Shown in pieces: positions 14,410-26,687 of a stretch of 64,000 bases of DNA. Below the pieces are notes generated by a model. It was not told the DNA's origin and searched no databases. It saw only the letters and a program-made list of their open reading frames with translations. Positions within the stretch are counted from its first letter, which is position 1, and each line of letters begins with the position of its first letter. Location: contig CAJNOL010001106.1 of NCBI GenBank assembly GCA_905250125.1, positions 1-64,000 on the forward strand, in the 5' to 3' direction. Both the position numbers and the translations under genes were made by a program. Origin of the DNA: Rotaria sordida (Eukaryota > Rotifera > Eurotatoria > Philodinida > Philodinidae).

Positions 14410-17400
14410 TTTCGCCGTAGTATTGACGAATCTAATAGACTAATGTTATGTTGTCGTTGTCTGTTTAGATGCTGTTGATAATGTGAAAGTGTGCGCCTGT
14501 ATGTCTATGCTGTCTGCTGAGTGACACTAAGTTTCAACCTTTTGTCTTCTGGACGAGCAAGCAAGAAAAATGAGAGAGAGAGAGAGAGAGAGAAGAAAAA
14601 AAGAAGAGAAAAAAAATGAGAGAGAAAAGATGTGAGTACAAGCATGAGTACATGAAATAGGAAAGAAAAGCCAAAAAAAAGCGATTGCCAAGCATCTAGT
14701 TATTCTTTTTCCTTTGCCCTCTCTCTCATGTCACTGTTCTATACGAGTTAGTAGAAATGTTCATCGGTAGAACGCAAGTACATGAGTAATTGCATTATTC
14801 ATCACTGTGCAAAAAAAAACTCTGATCACAAGTCTCATCGTTTCTCTCAAGAAGAAATTGTTTCAAAAAGATAATATAAACGAAGTTCTTTCTTGCTTTC
14901 TTTTTTTTCCCTCTCTAACAAATTGCTTTATATTGATGTATTTATTAGCGTTCGAATGATCAATCATCATCGATCTATTTGTGACTGTAACTAAATTATA
15001 CGAGATTGTTGATGTCAACATGAATAATAGTTGCTTACTAACAGATTAAAACGGCAGCAAAGAACGAATGATAGCTTTCCAATAGAGAAGAAAACTGAGA
15101 ATATTGTATGACTTTTTACAAGGTCTTTACGTTGGTATTAAGTTACTACTGTTTGACCTTATTTTTTTTTTTTTTGGTTTTTTTTTCCTGATGGATCATA
15201 GTGTACAAAAATAACAGTTGGTATCTGTCTTGTTTTTCTTTTTTTATAAATATTTCGTATGTCTGACAATTGACATATTTCTGTCGGATGCTATTTATGA
15301 ATACTAGTTTTTAATAAATATCTAACTATGTAAATTACAATGTTCATCATATTAAATTTTGTATAAAAACAAAAACAAAAAAGAGAACAAAATTATTGTT
15401 ATTGAATTGTAAAGATAGATAGCATAAATATTATTTATATTTGGGATTGATTCTTAAATATTAAGAATAAAGAACATAGGAAATGTTTTATTTTATTGAT
15501 ACAAAAGATGAAGAATTCAAATGAAATTTGATGTATATATTAGATTATTTTTTTTCTTTGTTTTCTACATCATCAAGAGAAGTAGATGAAACATGTTGAA
15601 GTATCAATCGATACATTACTTGCTTGATTATATTAATAAATATATAATTATTCGTGAAACTAATTGAGTCAATTTCTTTAAATTTACAATAATTTATATA
15701 ATGATAGTATGTCATAATTTATGTTCATTCTTAATTAGTTGAATACCATTTGTTTCTAGATTCAATAAATATACAACTTAAGGTCAATATTATCTTTGCA
15801 TAAGCAACAAAAACATTCATAAAAGTATCCAATATACTTAAAATAAACAAAACAGTTATGATCAAGATCTTCATTTTCTTGTAAAATGATTCAAAATTTC
15901 GAAAATTATGTATTGATATAAATACAAAAATATCATGTCAAATATTTTCAATTGATTACAAATTTAATATTTTTTTTTTTTGTTTCATTTGTTTTTATAA
16001 GGAAAAAAAATTAATAACAATAATAAATATATGTTTTACGTGTTATTTATTTAAAATGAAAAAAAAAAAAAGTAAAAGTCTCTTTAACATTTTTAAAAAA
16101 ATAAGAATATATTGACTTCATTAAAAGATTAAATCAGGTTAATCATGATATAAATGTCATGCAACAAGGATAAAAAAAGTACTTCTCGACAATAATTATT
16201 CTATAATCATGAGGAGAATGTAATGATAACGGTTGCTTCCGCAACATACTGAAACTTAGATGTAACATATGTTATTTAGTTTTAAACCTTGAAAATTATA
16301 GACTTCAAGGTGGTAAGACTAAATAAAAAAAAAAAAATTTCTAATACAATTTAGAAATCAATTGAATTTCTATTAACAAGAAAATTTTCAAGTTTTAACT
16401 TCAAATATAAAGTTCTCAATGAAAATTTGTTCATTAGGAAAGTACCAAATTTTCTACTATCTTCTATACCAATATTGAAAATTTCCTAATGTAAAAAAAA
16501 AGAGCAAAGTTTTAAGACATTAGGTATTAAACAACATGACATTTTTACAAAGAGCAATCTCTATTAAGAAGTTTATTTATGTAAAGATCAATATCTTGAA
16601 TTCCATTCCATAATTTTCTTTCCTGTTAAACGTCATGATGTCGAATTATCTCATTAAGAAAAAGAAATATCAAGATATGATTTTATCAAAAAAATAATAC
16701 ATCTTTTTTTATATTACCAATAGAAACAAAAAAATGTATTTATATAGAGATGTTTATTAGATATTTATCGATCTGCTGATGTATATTATCGGAAATACAA
16801 TATCGATCAACGGCGAATATGTCTGGATGCTGATAAAATCAATAAGATATTAGCTTAATCAAATAAAATGTTATTTAAGTGAGAGAAAAGAAAATGAAGT
16901 ATAACTGTGATTTATATACATTACATTAATTAAATCAAATATTGCGTTTAAACTAGAACAACTGATGAAGAAAATATTAATGAAATTGTTTTAAATATTA
17001 AACTATTTATTAGAAATAAGAAGTTGTAAATTTAAAATACGCTTTTGATAGGGAAATTTTGAGATGTAGGCTTTTCTTTTTTCTATATTCTCCCGACTCT
17101 CGTTTGTGTTGTCTAGAGAAATTTTTCGGGACAATTCAGATTATTATACGAAATGAGATTTATGGTAAGACTCAACTAAAAACTTCTTTATCTCTTGGTA
17201 AGATCTCTTCTTTTGTTAAACAAAAGCTGCCATTATAATTCTTAACATCTATTTTTCATAGCGAATGTTATTTCATATTGAATACTTTTTTTTATTTCGT
17301 GTCATTACAATGACGTGAATGACGATATTTTGCTCTACTATTCTTTTATGTGATAAGATCATAATGGAAGATTTTATTGTAAAGCAAAAAATAAAAGGCT

Positions 17401-18126
17401 TCCGTTTCATTTAGTTCATAATAAATGTCGATATAAGAGTCTTCATAAAAATGCTTGTGTGATCTTGAGTATTTATTATTTCTTGATGGAAATAGAAATT
17501 TATCGATATATAAAAACAAAAGTAGATTGAGTATTCTATATAAATAATAATTAAATTAAAAAATTTTATAAGGAATAATTTCATAATATAGTTATAAATC
17601 ATAATCTATCTACTATGAATCACAACAAAGATTAAAAAAAAACAAATACTTCCGTAGTTAATACAATCGTTTTACAATAATAAAATACAAAATTTTTTTT
17701 ATAGTTTCTTTCAAATTAATATAAAACATTAAAAGAAAAAAAATATGAAAATTATTATTTTAGATAGTTGTTTCTGATAAATCATATATACGTTATTTTA
17801 ATCAAAGGAAATAACTTCGGAAACAAATCATGCACGATTTCAAACAGAAATAATCCGTCTGACTGAAAATGCATTAAGTTTTCCCGTACTAGATGTCGCT
17901 TATGTAGGAAATATTGATTGGTTTTTTTTTAATGCTGCTAGTTTTTACCAATTTAACGGATCCATACATAGATCTTTTTTTTACTAGAATTATCGAGAAA
18001 ATATATTCTATGACTCATAGGTATAAACAATATTATGACTAATGATAATGTGAGTGTATTTATCGATATTTTTTCCATACTTTTCTTATTTTTCTATTTT
18101 GTATTTTTCCGAAGTTTGATCTTACA
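14410..18126. other. Intergenic, with GA microsatellite
   Basis: The only ordered sequence is a purine-rich run of GA dinucleotides at about 14572-14592, extending as GA-rich sequence to about 14640. It lies roughly 170 bp upstream (on the minus strand) of the candidate distal RGK first exon, so it could be promoter-associated. The remainder is AT-rich with no coding-like frame. Confidence 0.45.
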
Positions 18127-19037
18127 ATGCATGATTTAAAATCTCTTCAATTAGACGATGAAGATTCGTCGAAATATTTTATTAATTATATAAGTGATGA
18201 TTCTGATGGTCTTGGAGATAATAATAACAACGAAAATGATCATGTTCATTCACCAGATGATAGTGATGATATTGATGTATCATCATTACCTAATAGTGTA
18301 ATTATAACACCAGTACCTCAAGAATTATTTACTAATCAACAACTTAAAGTAAAGTCTATTGTTTTTTTTTTTTTTGTAATATTAATTTTTTTTATTTAAA
18401 AAAAAAAGGATGAATTTGAACAATTATTTCGTGTTTATGATCCGAATATAATTGTACTTTATCTGAAATTTTTTCAACGTGTACGTATTACATTTACATC
18501 ACCACATAATGCTTTACAGGCTCGATTACATCTTCATGAATATCCATTTCATGGTACAATATTTAAAACTTATTTTGCATGTGTAAGTCAATTCTAATTT
18601 GTTTGTTTGTTTTTTTTATAAATTAATGTATTTCTTGTTTTTGATAGCCGATTGTATTTCGTGGTGCAAATCCTGATACACATTTACGACCACCGGAACC
18701 TGAAAAACTTTTTCTTATATCACCACCAGCAAGTCCACCTGTTGGTTGGGAACAAAAACTTGAAGATCCACCGATTGTTGATTTAAATCTTCTTGCTGCT
18801 GTTGCACAATTACAACCGAGTATGTAAAAAAACAAAAAATATACAAAATAAAATTTCTTTTTTTTTTTTTATTTTAAAGATAAGGCTCATGAATTAGTAC
18901 CAAGTGAACTTGGTTCAAAAGCTCCAGCGATTGTTATTCATACATGTGACGATGATGAAGAAACAAATAATATAGGTGGTCGAAAAATTCAAAAAGCAAT
19001 GCTTGTACAAACGAAACGACCACCACGAACAGATTAA
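18127..19037 (+). CDS. RCAN: Calcipressin (regulator of calcineurin)
   Basis: Four exons in phase: 18127-18348, 18409-18582, 18648-18819, 18880-19037; 241 residues. It binds and modulates the calcium-activated phosphatase calcineurin. The RRM-like fold starts at SVIITPVP (about 57-64) and continues through EQLFRVYDP and FKTYFAC. It is followed by the family signature FLISPPASPP (154-163), whose Ser-Pro sites are phosphorylated in relatives. A PxIxIT-like calcineurin docking stretch PAIVIHT (about 205-211) comes next, then a C-terminal QTKRPP resembling the vertebrate end. Length matches the family (about 200-250). The acidic N-terminus (Asp/Asn-rich, 10-55) is less conserved. Introns are 60-65 bp. 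A poly(A) signal AATAAA lies about 100 bp past the stop, near 19139. The first ATG in frame was taken as start. RCAN genes are often NFAT-induced elsewhere; no such sites were verified here. Confidence 0.93.
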
Positions 19038-20615
19038 GATATTTAATTTTCTTTTTTTGCATCGATGGTCTCCTTTTCTTTTTTTTTTTTTTTTTTTCTC
19101 GTGTATAAAGTCAAGCATTTTGCAATATATCATCACAAAATAAATATTAAATTTATGATCAATGAAGAATTTTTATGATAAAATGTAATTATGAAATATA
19201 TAGTAAAAACAGAGTAACTAGCTATAATTAAATCAAAAATATATTTTATTTTTTATAACAATTGAATTAAATTTACCGAAGCCATAACCAGAAATTTAAG
19301 TGTGAAAATTTTCAACCTGTTTTTGATCACTTCGAGATACTAACCAAATTTTATATACATCCAATTAATATTGTTAAATTCTAAAATTAACATCGTATCA
19401 TGTTCAATTATCAACAGAATAAAGATCATTCAAATGTGATCGGCTAATATCAATAGGTAATAATGATAATGAAATGTAAAGCATGTTGAGAACGTTAGTG
19501 ATGATGAAAAAGGTTGTGGTCTTGGATCAACTAATTGAGGACGACTAGTATCAATAGATAATCGGAATGAAGATATTGATCGTGTTGATGCTGACGGCAT
19601 TGATCATATATTCAATGTTAATGATGTTGATATAGATTAATTTGTGTGTATAGCAGTTGTATCATTATGTATGTTACTGATTGAGATCAAGTGTAGACAA
19701 TAGATTTGATGTTTCTGATTATGTGGATAGAAGATGTAGACTTTTCTTTCATAAATTTTTCATTTTTCATTCTCTATTACTCTCAGTCTAAAATTCAATT
19801 GACAAGAGGAAATTGCAGATGCCAAGACTAAACCTCTTTTGGTTCTACCCTAGTTACACCATTAGAGAAGAAGTTACTGAAATCAAACAAACATGGTGTC
19901 GTGGACACATTTCTTTTCCATTCTCCTTCAGAAATGAAATAAGGAAATAGTTCATATATTATAACAAGACGTGGTCAGTGCGCAGAAGGAATGGATCCAA
20001 ATTATTATCCCTGTATTTCAACACTCCTGTTAGATCGTATTTCACAAAATAATAAATCATTGATTTTATGAATGATGATAATAATAAGTCGTTTAGTAAG
20101 ACAAGCTTTAATAAGATTTTTTCATATTGAGTGAATTTGAATCAATCCAACAAACAAGATAATTTTATCGAAGATAAAATAATTTCACAAAAAATTCATA
20201 GAACTAAATTTTTTTTTTTAAATAGTACGAATTTAAATTACAAAAATATTATTGTTTAAACACTACTAAGATAACTTATTCAGTTTTGAATGAGATATAT
20301 AGTCAACAGTCTATCGTTTATATGTTTTGAAAGGTTAAAAAATTAAAGGAGTTAAAAGAACAAAAGTAATTTACTTCTATAGTAATGAAATCTTCATGAA
20401 TCATTTTTCCTTTGATCAGAAATCAATATGTTAATATTTTTTTTCTACATCAGTCAACTATCAATTATATTCTGATTAATATTATCGTCATAGATAATCT
20501 TTGACTTCGGGTTTCAATAAGTTTACCATTGCTTTGATTTAGAAGATTGATTATTAATTTTAAATTGATTTATATCATTTTGTTAAGTGTGTTTTACTAA
20601 AAATCAATCACCATT
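19038..20615. other. Intergenic, possible weak coding relics
   Basis: No intact gene. Two patches have coding-like composition: a Ser/Pro-rich minus-strand frame of about 55 codons around 19440-19600, and a plus-strand stretch near 19980-20040 (CAEGMDPNYYPC). Neither is recognised and both may be chance. Confidence 0.3.
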
Positions 20616-21110
20616 TGACAAGGAAACCTCTCCAAGTGCTAAAAAGCTTTTGATCTCAAATTTTGCCCATAGGTAGGGGACGTATAAACTACAGAAAACC
20701 CTAAGACGTTATAGGTGCAAGTTGCAATTTGGCTGAGATATTGACTTTTTACTACAATCTACTAATAGGACTCGACTTTTTCGATAAAATCAAAGTTTCA
20801 GAATTTCTGGATGAATTATCTTCAAGATATGGATTTTCCAAAATATTTGTGCATAATACAATATCTATAAAAAGTGTCTATAAGCTAAGCTGCTAGTATC
20901 TCGAAGATAATCCATCCAGAAATTCTGAAACTTTGATTTTATCGGAAAAGTCGAGTCCTATTAGTAGATTATAGTAAAAAGTCAATATCACAGCCAAATT
21001 GCAACTTACACCTATAACGTCTTTGGGTTTTCTGTAGTTTATACATCCCCTACCTATGGGCAAAATTTGAGCTCAAAAGATTTTTAGCACCTGGATAGGT
21101 TCTCTTGTCA
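20616..21110. mobile_element. Foldback element with about 215-bp inverted arms
   Basis: The left arm (about 20616-20832) and right arm (about 20895-21110) are reverse complements over their whole length with scattered mismatches. The loop is about 60 bases. For example GATAAAATCAAAGTTTCAG on the left pairs with CTGAAACTTTGATTTTATC on the right. No ORF of note. Transcription would give a long dsRNA hairpin. It is probably a foldback or MITE-type DNA transposon derivative. Confidence 0.85.
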
Positions 21111-21446
21111 GATTTCCATCACATTCGTGCGTGTACTGATGCCATTCTTCATACTTTTGAGTGTTAACATAAAAGAAAAGTATAACAAAGTATCAAAAAG
21201 TAGGAAAATATACAAAGTATAGTGTTGATCTTGTGGCAAAAATTGGGAACTTAAAATTTTAAATGATTATACGAGTAAAATAAATAAAAATAATAATAAT
21301 TTGATTTGAAAATAATTGAATTTTTTGTATTATCATTTTATTTTACATATATAGTTTATTCATTTAATGTAAAATTAATTTATTTTCATACTTGATTTGT
21401 TTTTAATTTTAAAAAATCTAAAATTTTCTTATTCAAACTTATCTGC

Positions 21447-22061
21447 CAGAGACGTGCATTGTGGGTGCCGGGTCGAAAGGCGGCCGCACCTTAATTATAT
21501 CAGCTGTTAAACTCTATTGCAAAAAAAAACTTTTCAAAAAGAATGCACATCAAACGCTAAAAGATTAAAAGAAGAGATTCAATCGTTGATAGACTCATTC
21601 TTTCTGAAATACCATTTGTTTTATCACTTCATTTTATACTAATTTATTAAATTTATAACTGAAATCTAAATCAATGTTGATCGCAAGTCATCCTGATAAC
21701 AAATCAATCTAATCTTAAAATTTTATGAATTTCATTGTAACGGGCATTACAAATGCCTTGTTTCTGCTCGAGATCACAAAATACGCGTTTTTTTTAATTG
21801 TGAAATATATCTCGATTTTTATATAAAGTGTACGATCAATTTTGAGTGTCACTTGTCGTGTGATTATGTGTTTTCGCTAATAAAATATTATTTCGCCATA
21901 GTTTCAACTTTACGTTGCTTTTCTTATATAAGTGTTCAGAAATGAAATGGTATTTTGTAAGAAATATCATTGAGTAACAAATATAAGGAAAATTTTTTTT
22001 CAGTTCCCGTTAGGCGTGCACCCTGCTCACCGAAAAGACTTTAGAGCGGTGGGCATCTCTG
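21447..22061. mobile_element. Non-autonomous hAT-like element with 8-bp target duplication
   Basis: The ends are CAGAGACGTGC on the left and GGGCATCTCTG on the right. They are inverted versions of a CAGAGAYG terminus typical of hAT elements. The flanking octamers TTATCTGC (21439-21446) and TTATCTAC (22062-22069) differ at one base, as expected for an 8-bp hAT target-site duplication that has aged. The 615-bp interior has no transposase frame, so the element would depend on a transposase encoded elsewhere. Confidence 0.75.
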
Positions 22062-22361
22062 TTATCTACGTATTTTTGTGCTAAAAAAACTTTTTCTATT
22101 CACATGCAAATTTTATTAAATGGTATCTACGAATGTTTATCGAGACGTAAAAGTAGATTTTCTAATCATTTGGTTCAATTGTCTAAAAGATAAGTAACGT
22201 ATTGTATGCCTGACCTTTCATTTTATAATATAGTTAGATTCAGGCTCATCCGAACTAATCCAATGCATCTCACTAAAGTGTGTCATGTGAACCGTCTCTG
22301 ACTGTCTTCCCTTTTTTTTCAATTTTAAATCATTTTGTGACAAGCATCATGTCAACTCGGT

Positions 22362-22531
22362 CTGTCTAGTCAGAGTCTCAAAAAGCCGTCGTTTAGGATG
22401 ATAATTCGATATCTAACCGGCTCTGAACGGATCTTTCTCTGCCCGTCAGTGATGGGATAGAGATGAGATTCTAGGACATAGTAGATTTCAGACTAGTCTA
22501 GAACGAGGACTTTTTGATACTCTGACCAGAT
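22362..22531. repeat. Short imperfect inverted repeat
   Basis: Arms of about 30 bases: 22362-22392 (core GTCAGAGTCTCAAAAAG) and 22504-22531 (core CTTTTTGATACTCTGAC). The spacer is about 110 bp and is itself partly self-complementary. It resembles a decayed MITE. Confidence 0.6.
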
Positions 22532-23315
22532 TACTTGGGCATGGATTGTTACGGGATTAAGCTACATTTTGCTTAATCCTTGAGTGCCGAGCATGGCATA
22601 TATATCAAATCAATCAAAAGTGAGTGGAAATAGCTTATAGATTAATTTTTCTTTCTTGATCAAGAAAATTATTGGAATTTCGGAAATATCCACACAGTGC
22701 ATTTAATATTTTTCAATATTACATAATGGATTTTCTCTTTGTATTATCATACATTCTTTATTGGGATTCTCCCTATACGTTCCAATACGTCTATCTTGAG
22801 GTTATTACATAATTGATTGTTTCAAAGCTTATTATACCCTAAAACACTTTTGATTGAATAAACATCTAGTTTCACTTATATAAAAAAAACCTCCCGGCAT
22901 CAAAGGGTTAAGCTTACAATTATGAGACATTCCCATAATCTTCCAATTTGCTGCATCAATTGGCTACCTACATTACACTGAACCAAACACTATCCTAAAC
23001 CCATATCAACAATTCAGTAAACTTACACCATCTGTACGGTTGTTAAACTGGTTACCTAAAGGCATCAACCAATCACATTACTTTACTGATACTTGTGCGT
23101 ACCGTACTGTAATGCACCGAGCAATGTATGTTTAACTTGAATTAGTTTATCTTCGCTTCTACTACGTCGTTGTCAAGGTATAGCGTAGAAAATATATCAT
23201 CCGATTCTTTTCTTTCGTTACTCTTCTCTCGTATCTTCCATACTCGACTTAATCTTCAATGGACAACAACTCTCTGCATGTATAATCAACGAATGTATCA
23301 TTTAATAAGTTAATA
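22532..23315. other. Upstream region of the TLC-domain gene
   Basis: No ORF of note. GC is slightly higher than in neighbouring intergenic DNA. It must contain the promoter of the TLC-domain gene, but no motif is identifiable. Confidence 0.35.
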
Positions 23316-24468
23316 ATGTTGTCTGATGAGGATGCTCGTGCTCAATGTAAGTATTTTACATTATCATCAAGCAAGCAAATGAAACGTATGTTTATACATA
23401 TAGATCTTGGTACAAATCCATCATCAAATGTACCTATATTATCGTTAATTTTCTTGTCTTTCATTGTTTATAATCTAATATTTTATTTTCTTCCATCATC
23501 TATCACACCATTCATTAAAAGTTATATTGTATCAATTGTTCATGCCTGTGTATCTGTTCTTGCTGTATGCATATTCTATGTACGAGAATCAGTTAATTTG
23601 ACACAAGTCAATCGTATATTAGGTGGAGGCATTAAAGATACTAAAGATGAAAGTATGACATATAGTATATGTTATTCATCGGGTTATTTTATCTATGATC
23701 TAATTTTAATGATACGATTCAAATCGATTCGAAATTCATCGGCAATAATTCATCATATTGTTATTCTTGTAGCTGGACTTGCAGGTAAATAAAATGAATC
23801 GTTGTTTTTTTTTCGAATTTGATTAATTAACTTAGGAAACAAAAAAATGATCTAATTTTGATAATTATAATTCAACAAAATTATTTGATTGAAAATGAGT
23901 CATTTAAAATGAATTATATTTTCCGATTTTGACCAATATAAAAAATTTTCTCCTGATAATTGCAGCATACTAGAGCGAAGGATCTGGAAGAAGAAGAAGA
24001 AGAAGAGGCAAAAAAAAAATGATTTATATCTCTTGAAATAAATTGTATTACATATCTTTTACAGGTCTTTATACGCATATTGCTCATGCAAGTCATTTTC
24101 TTATGCTTGCTGAAGAACTCTCAACAATTTCACTCAATCTAAAGACAATTTATCATCAACAACCTCGTATACATGATTTATTTGGTCTTCTTTTTGTGGT
24201 AACATTCATCTTAAGTCGTCTTATTTATGGAACGATTATATGTTTGTATACCTTTCGAGCTGTACCGAAATTTATTCGAATGGCCTCCGATCTAGGTGAC
24301 ATTACAAGTATTGTGTTGGTTATAGCACAAGTTTTTTTGTATATTTTTACGAGACTACTCAATCTTTATTGGACAATATTGATTGTACGTAAACTTATGT
24401 CTGTTTCTCGACACAATAAATCATTGCTTCAAACCAGTAGTGTAAAACTAAACAAGAAAGTTGATTAA
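23316..24468 (+). CDS. TLC-domain membrane protein (TLCD4/TMEM56-like)
   Basis: Two exons, 23316-23784 and 24065-24468, joined in phase 1; 290 residues. It is a multi-pass membrane protein of the TRAM-LAG1-CLN8 (TLC) superfamily, whose members act in lipid synthesis, transport or sensing in the ER or plasma membrane. Hydrophobic segments lie at about 40-65, 70-90, 120-135, 145-165, 205-230 and 240-265. The family core is visible as SSGYFIYDLILMI, then IIHHIV with the paired histidines, then HFLMLAEELSTISLNLK, the usual E-x-S-(T/S) segment. Length is as expected (about 260-290). The intron is 280 bp and contains a GAA-repeat tract. It resembles TLCD4 more than ceramide synthases because no homeobox or Lag1p motif block is present. 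The exact substrate role is unknown. Confidence 0.85.
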
Positions 24469-25279
24469 TTTACTATATTCGTGTATGCAAATCGAACTAG
24501 ACTTCTGATTCGAATCATACTTGTCATGTATATCAGTTGATTAATTTGATTTTTTTTTTTGATAATATTACTAATGAAATGTTTTCTCTCTTTTTTTTTC
24601 AAATATCTCAACTTATTCATATCCTATTATGTCTCTTTAATATTCGAATTGTTTCTGGTGTTTGATTGATAATAGATTGGCTTTCATGTGTAGTTGTCTT
24701 TTACTGTTGTGATTTGTAAATTGAAATATAATAATTATTTTCTATTTTTGAGACAAATATAATGAGTTCAAAAATTCTATAACATCTTACAATAGCTTAG
24801 CTGAAATGAAGAAGATCAATTGAATATTTCATTTGAGGTAATATCAGATTACCGGATTATTTCGATCATCGGTTCCATCAAAATCTGATAGGATCCTACT
24901 AAATTCGCTGTTTTCTTCCGTTCAGATCCGACAGTCGGATCTCTCATCCTTATGTCATGCTTTTCTCGCTCAAATTTCATTGTCAATAACTTCCTCAAAT
25001 AGCTTTTGTGTTTGCACTCATCTGGCCTCTGTTGTAAAAGTATCAATCGTTGCTCTGGATCAAGTTTTTAAAAAGAAAATTTTGTTGTGAAAAGTCGGAT
25101 GTTGGTGCGAGAATTGATCTTGTTACCCATACCTACATTCTTCATCAAATGTGTATTCTGTTTGAATCGAGTCATTTTATTCGAAACAATGCATTTATTA
25201 ATTCAAAAAAGAAAAAAAGACATGAATATATTTTCTTATTCTTATTTATAGAATACTGAATATCTAAGAAGCAAAAATA
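24469..25279. other. Intergenic between convergent genes
   Basis: 3' flank shared by the TLC-domain gene (plus) and the ankyrin-SOCS gene (minus). Only short ORFs. Nothing recognised. Confidence 0.45.
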
Positions 25280-26687
25280 TTAAATTGCATCTGTAATATT
25301 AGCTTTAATAAATGGATTATAAAATGTTAAATAAGCTTGAAGAAATTTTGATATTGTATTCAATTGTATAATATCATTAGGAAATGTTCGAATTTCTTTT
25401 TTAATTTTAATTCGACAAAGAGCTTTTAATGTAAGTGTTTGCATACGTAATTCACTTAATTTTATTTTTATTTGTGTCATATGTAAAAGTGAATTTTCTG
25501 TATCAATTAATATTTGTTGATCGTGTTCATTGATAGGTGATGTTAATTGTAATGTATTCGATCGAAATATTAATTTATCTAATGAAATTTCACCATTTTC
25601 AATCATTGATATAAAATAACGTTCAAGACGTTGTTTAATTGTTATTTGTCCAATAAAATTTGTATTCTGTTTTTCATATGCACGTAAAACATCATAAAAA
25701 AGAAATATACACCATGTTAATGGACGTATTGATAAATCAAATATATCTTTAAGACGATATTTAAATAAAAATTCTTTACATGATAATATATCAATTAATT
25801 TATATTGTTGTCGTGAAATTAAATTTGGTTCACGCATACCATATCGCGTTAATTTACTTTCTTTTCGAGATAATAAAACATGTAAACGACGCATTTGAAA
25901 AGTATTTGCTTGTCCATATGCAGTTAAATAAATTACATCAAGTGGTGTACCACCAGATTGATTTTGGATATTTAAACATGAATCTGGTGTATGTTCAACA
26001 ATAAAATCAAAAGCAGAATCAGCTATTGATGTTTGACATGCATGATGTAAACATGTTTGACCACAATTATCTTTTAAATCAAAACGTGCACCATGGTCTA
26101 TAAGTATATTAAGCATTGTTATTGAATAATTTTTATTGATTAATATTGAAAGTGGTGTTTGATTATTATATTTTGATAAACGTTCATTTATATCAAATCC
26201 ATATTGACACATTAATTCAAGTTCTTTCAAATGAATTGGTTCATAAAAATGAAGATCTAAAAAGTTATTTCAATAAAAAAAAAAATACGTATAGAAATAA
26301 AATCAAATTTTATTCACCAAGAGTTGCTCCCATTTCAACAAGTTTTTCAATTGTACTTTGTGTTTGTGAACATACACTTATATGTATATGTTTTCCAGTA
26401 ATTAATAAATATTGTGGTTTTAAATTACGTTTTAAACGATTATATAATTGTCGACAATCACCTGTTTGTAAACTTCTTAAAAGTAATCGATCTAAACCTG
26501 GATAAAGTTCATCAACATTTCGTGCATTAATTGTTCGACCATCAACACGAAATTTTGATAATTGATCAAAAAGTGAATCAGGTAATGATGAATTATTAGA
26601 TAAAGATTTTATAGATTGATTATGTCGTGATGTTTGTGATTGTTTACTTTTAATACTTGATATAGAAATATTTGTTGATGATGACAT
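25280..26687 (-). CDS. Ankyrin repeat and SOCS box protein (ASB-like)
   Basis: Two exons, 26687-26318 and 26256-25280, phase 1, 448 residues. ASB proteins are substrate receptors of Cullin-5 (Elongin B/C) ubiquitin ligases: ankyrin repeats hold the substrate and the SOCS box binds Elongin C. The N-terminus (1-45) is Ser/Gln-rich and disordered. Ankyrin-type repeats run from about 105 to 255, the clearest being QTPLSILI...LIDHGARFDLKDNCGQTCLHHACQ and the GGTPLDVIYLTA repeat. The C-terminal stretch (about 397-440), LTLKALCRIKIKKEI followed by FPNDIIQL and SKFLQAYLTF, fits the SOCS box pattern LxxLCRxxIR...LP.. to the final hydrophobic FL. The middle (270-395) is helical and unassigned. The intron is 61 bp. 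The orthologue within ASB1-18 cannot be told by eye. Confidence 0.82.
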
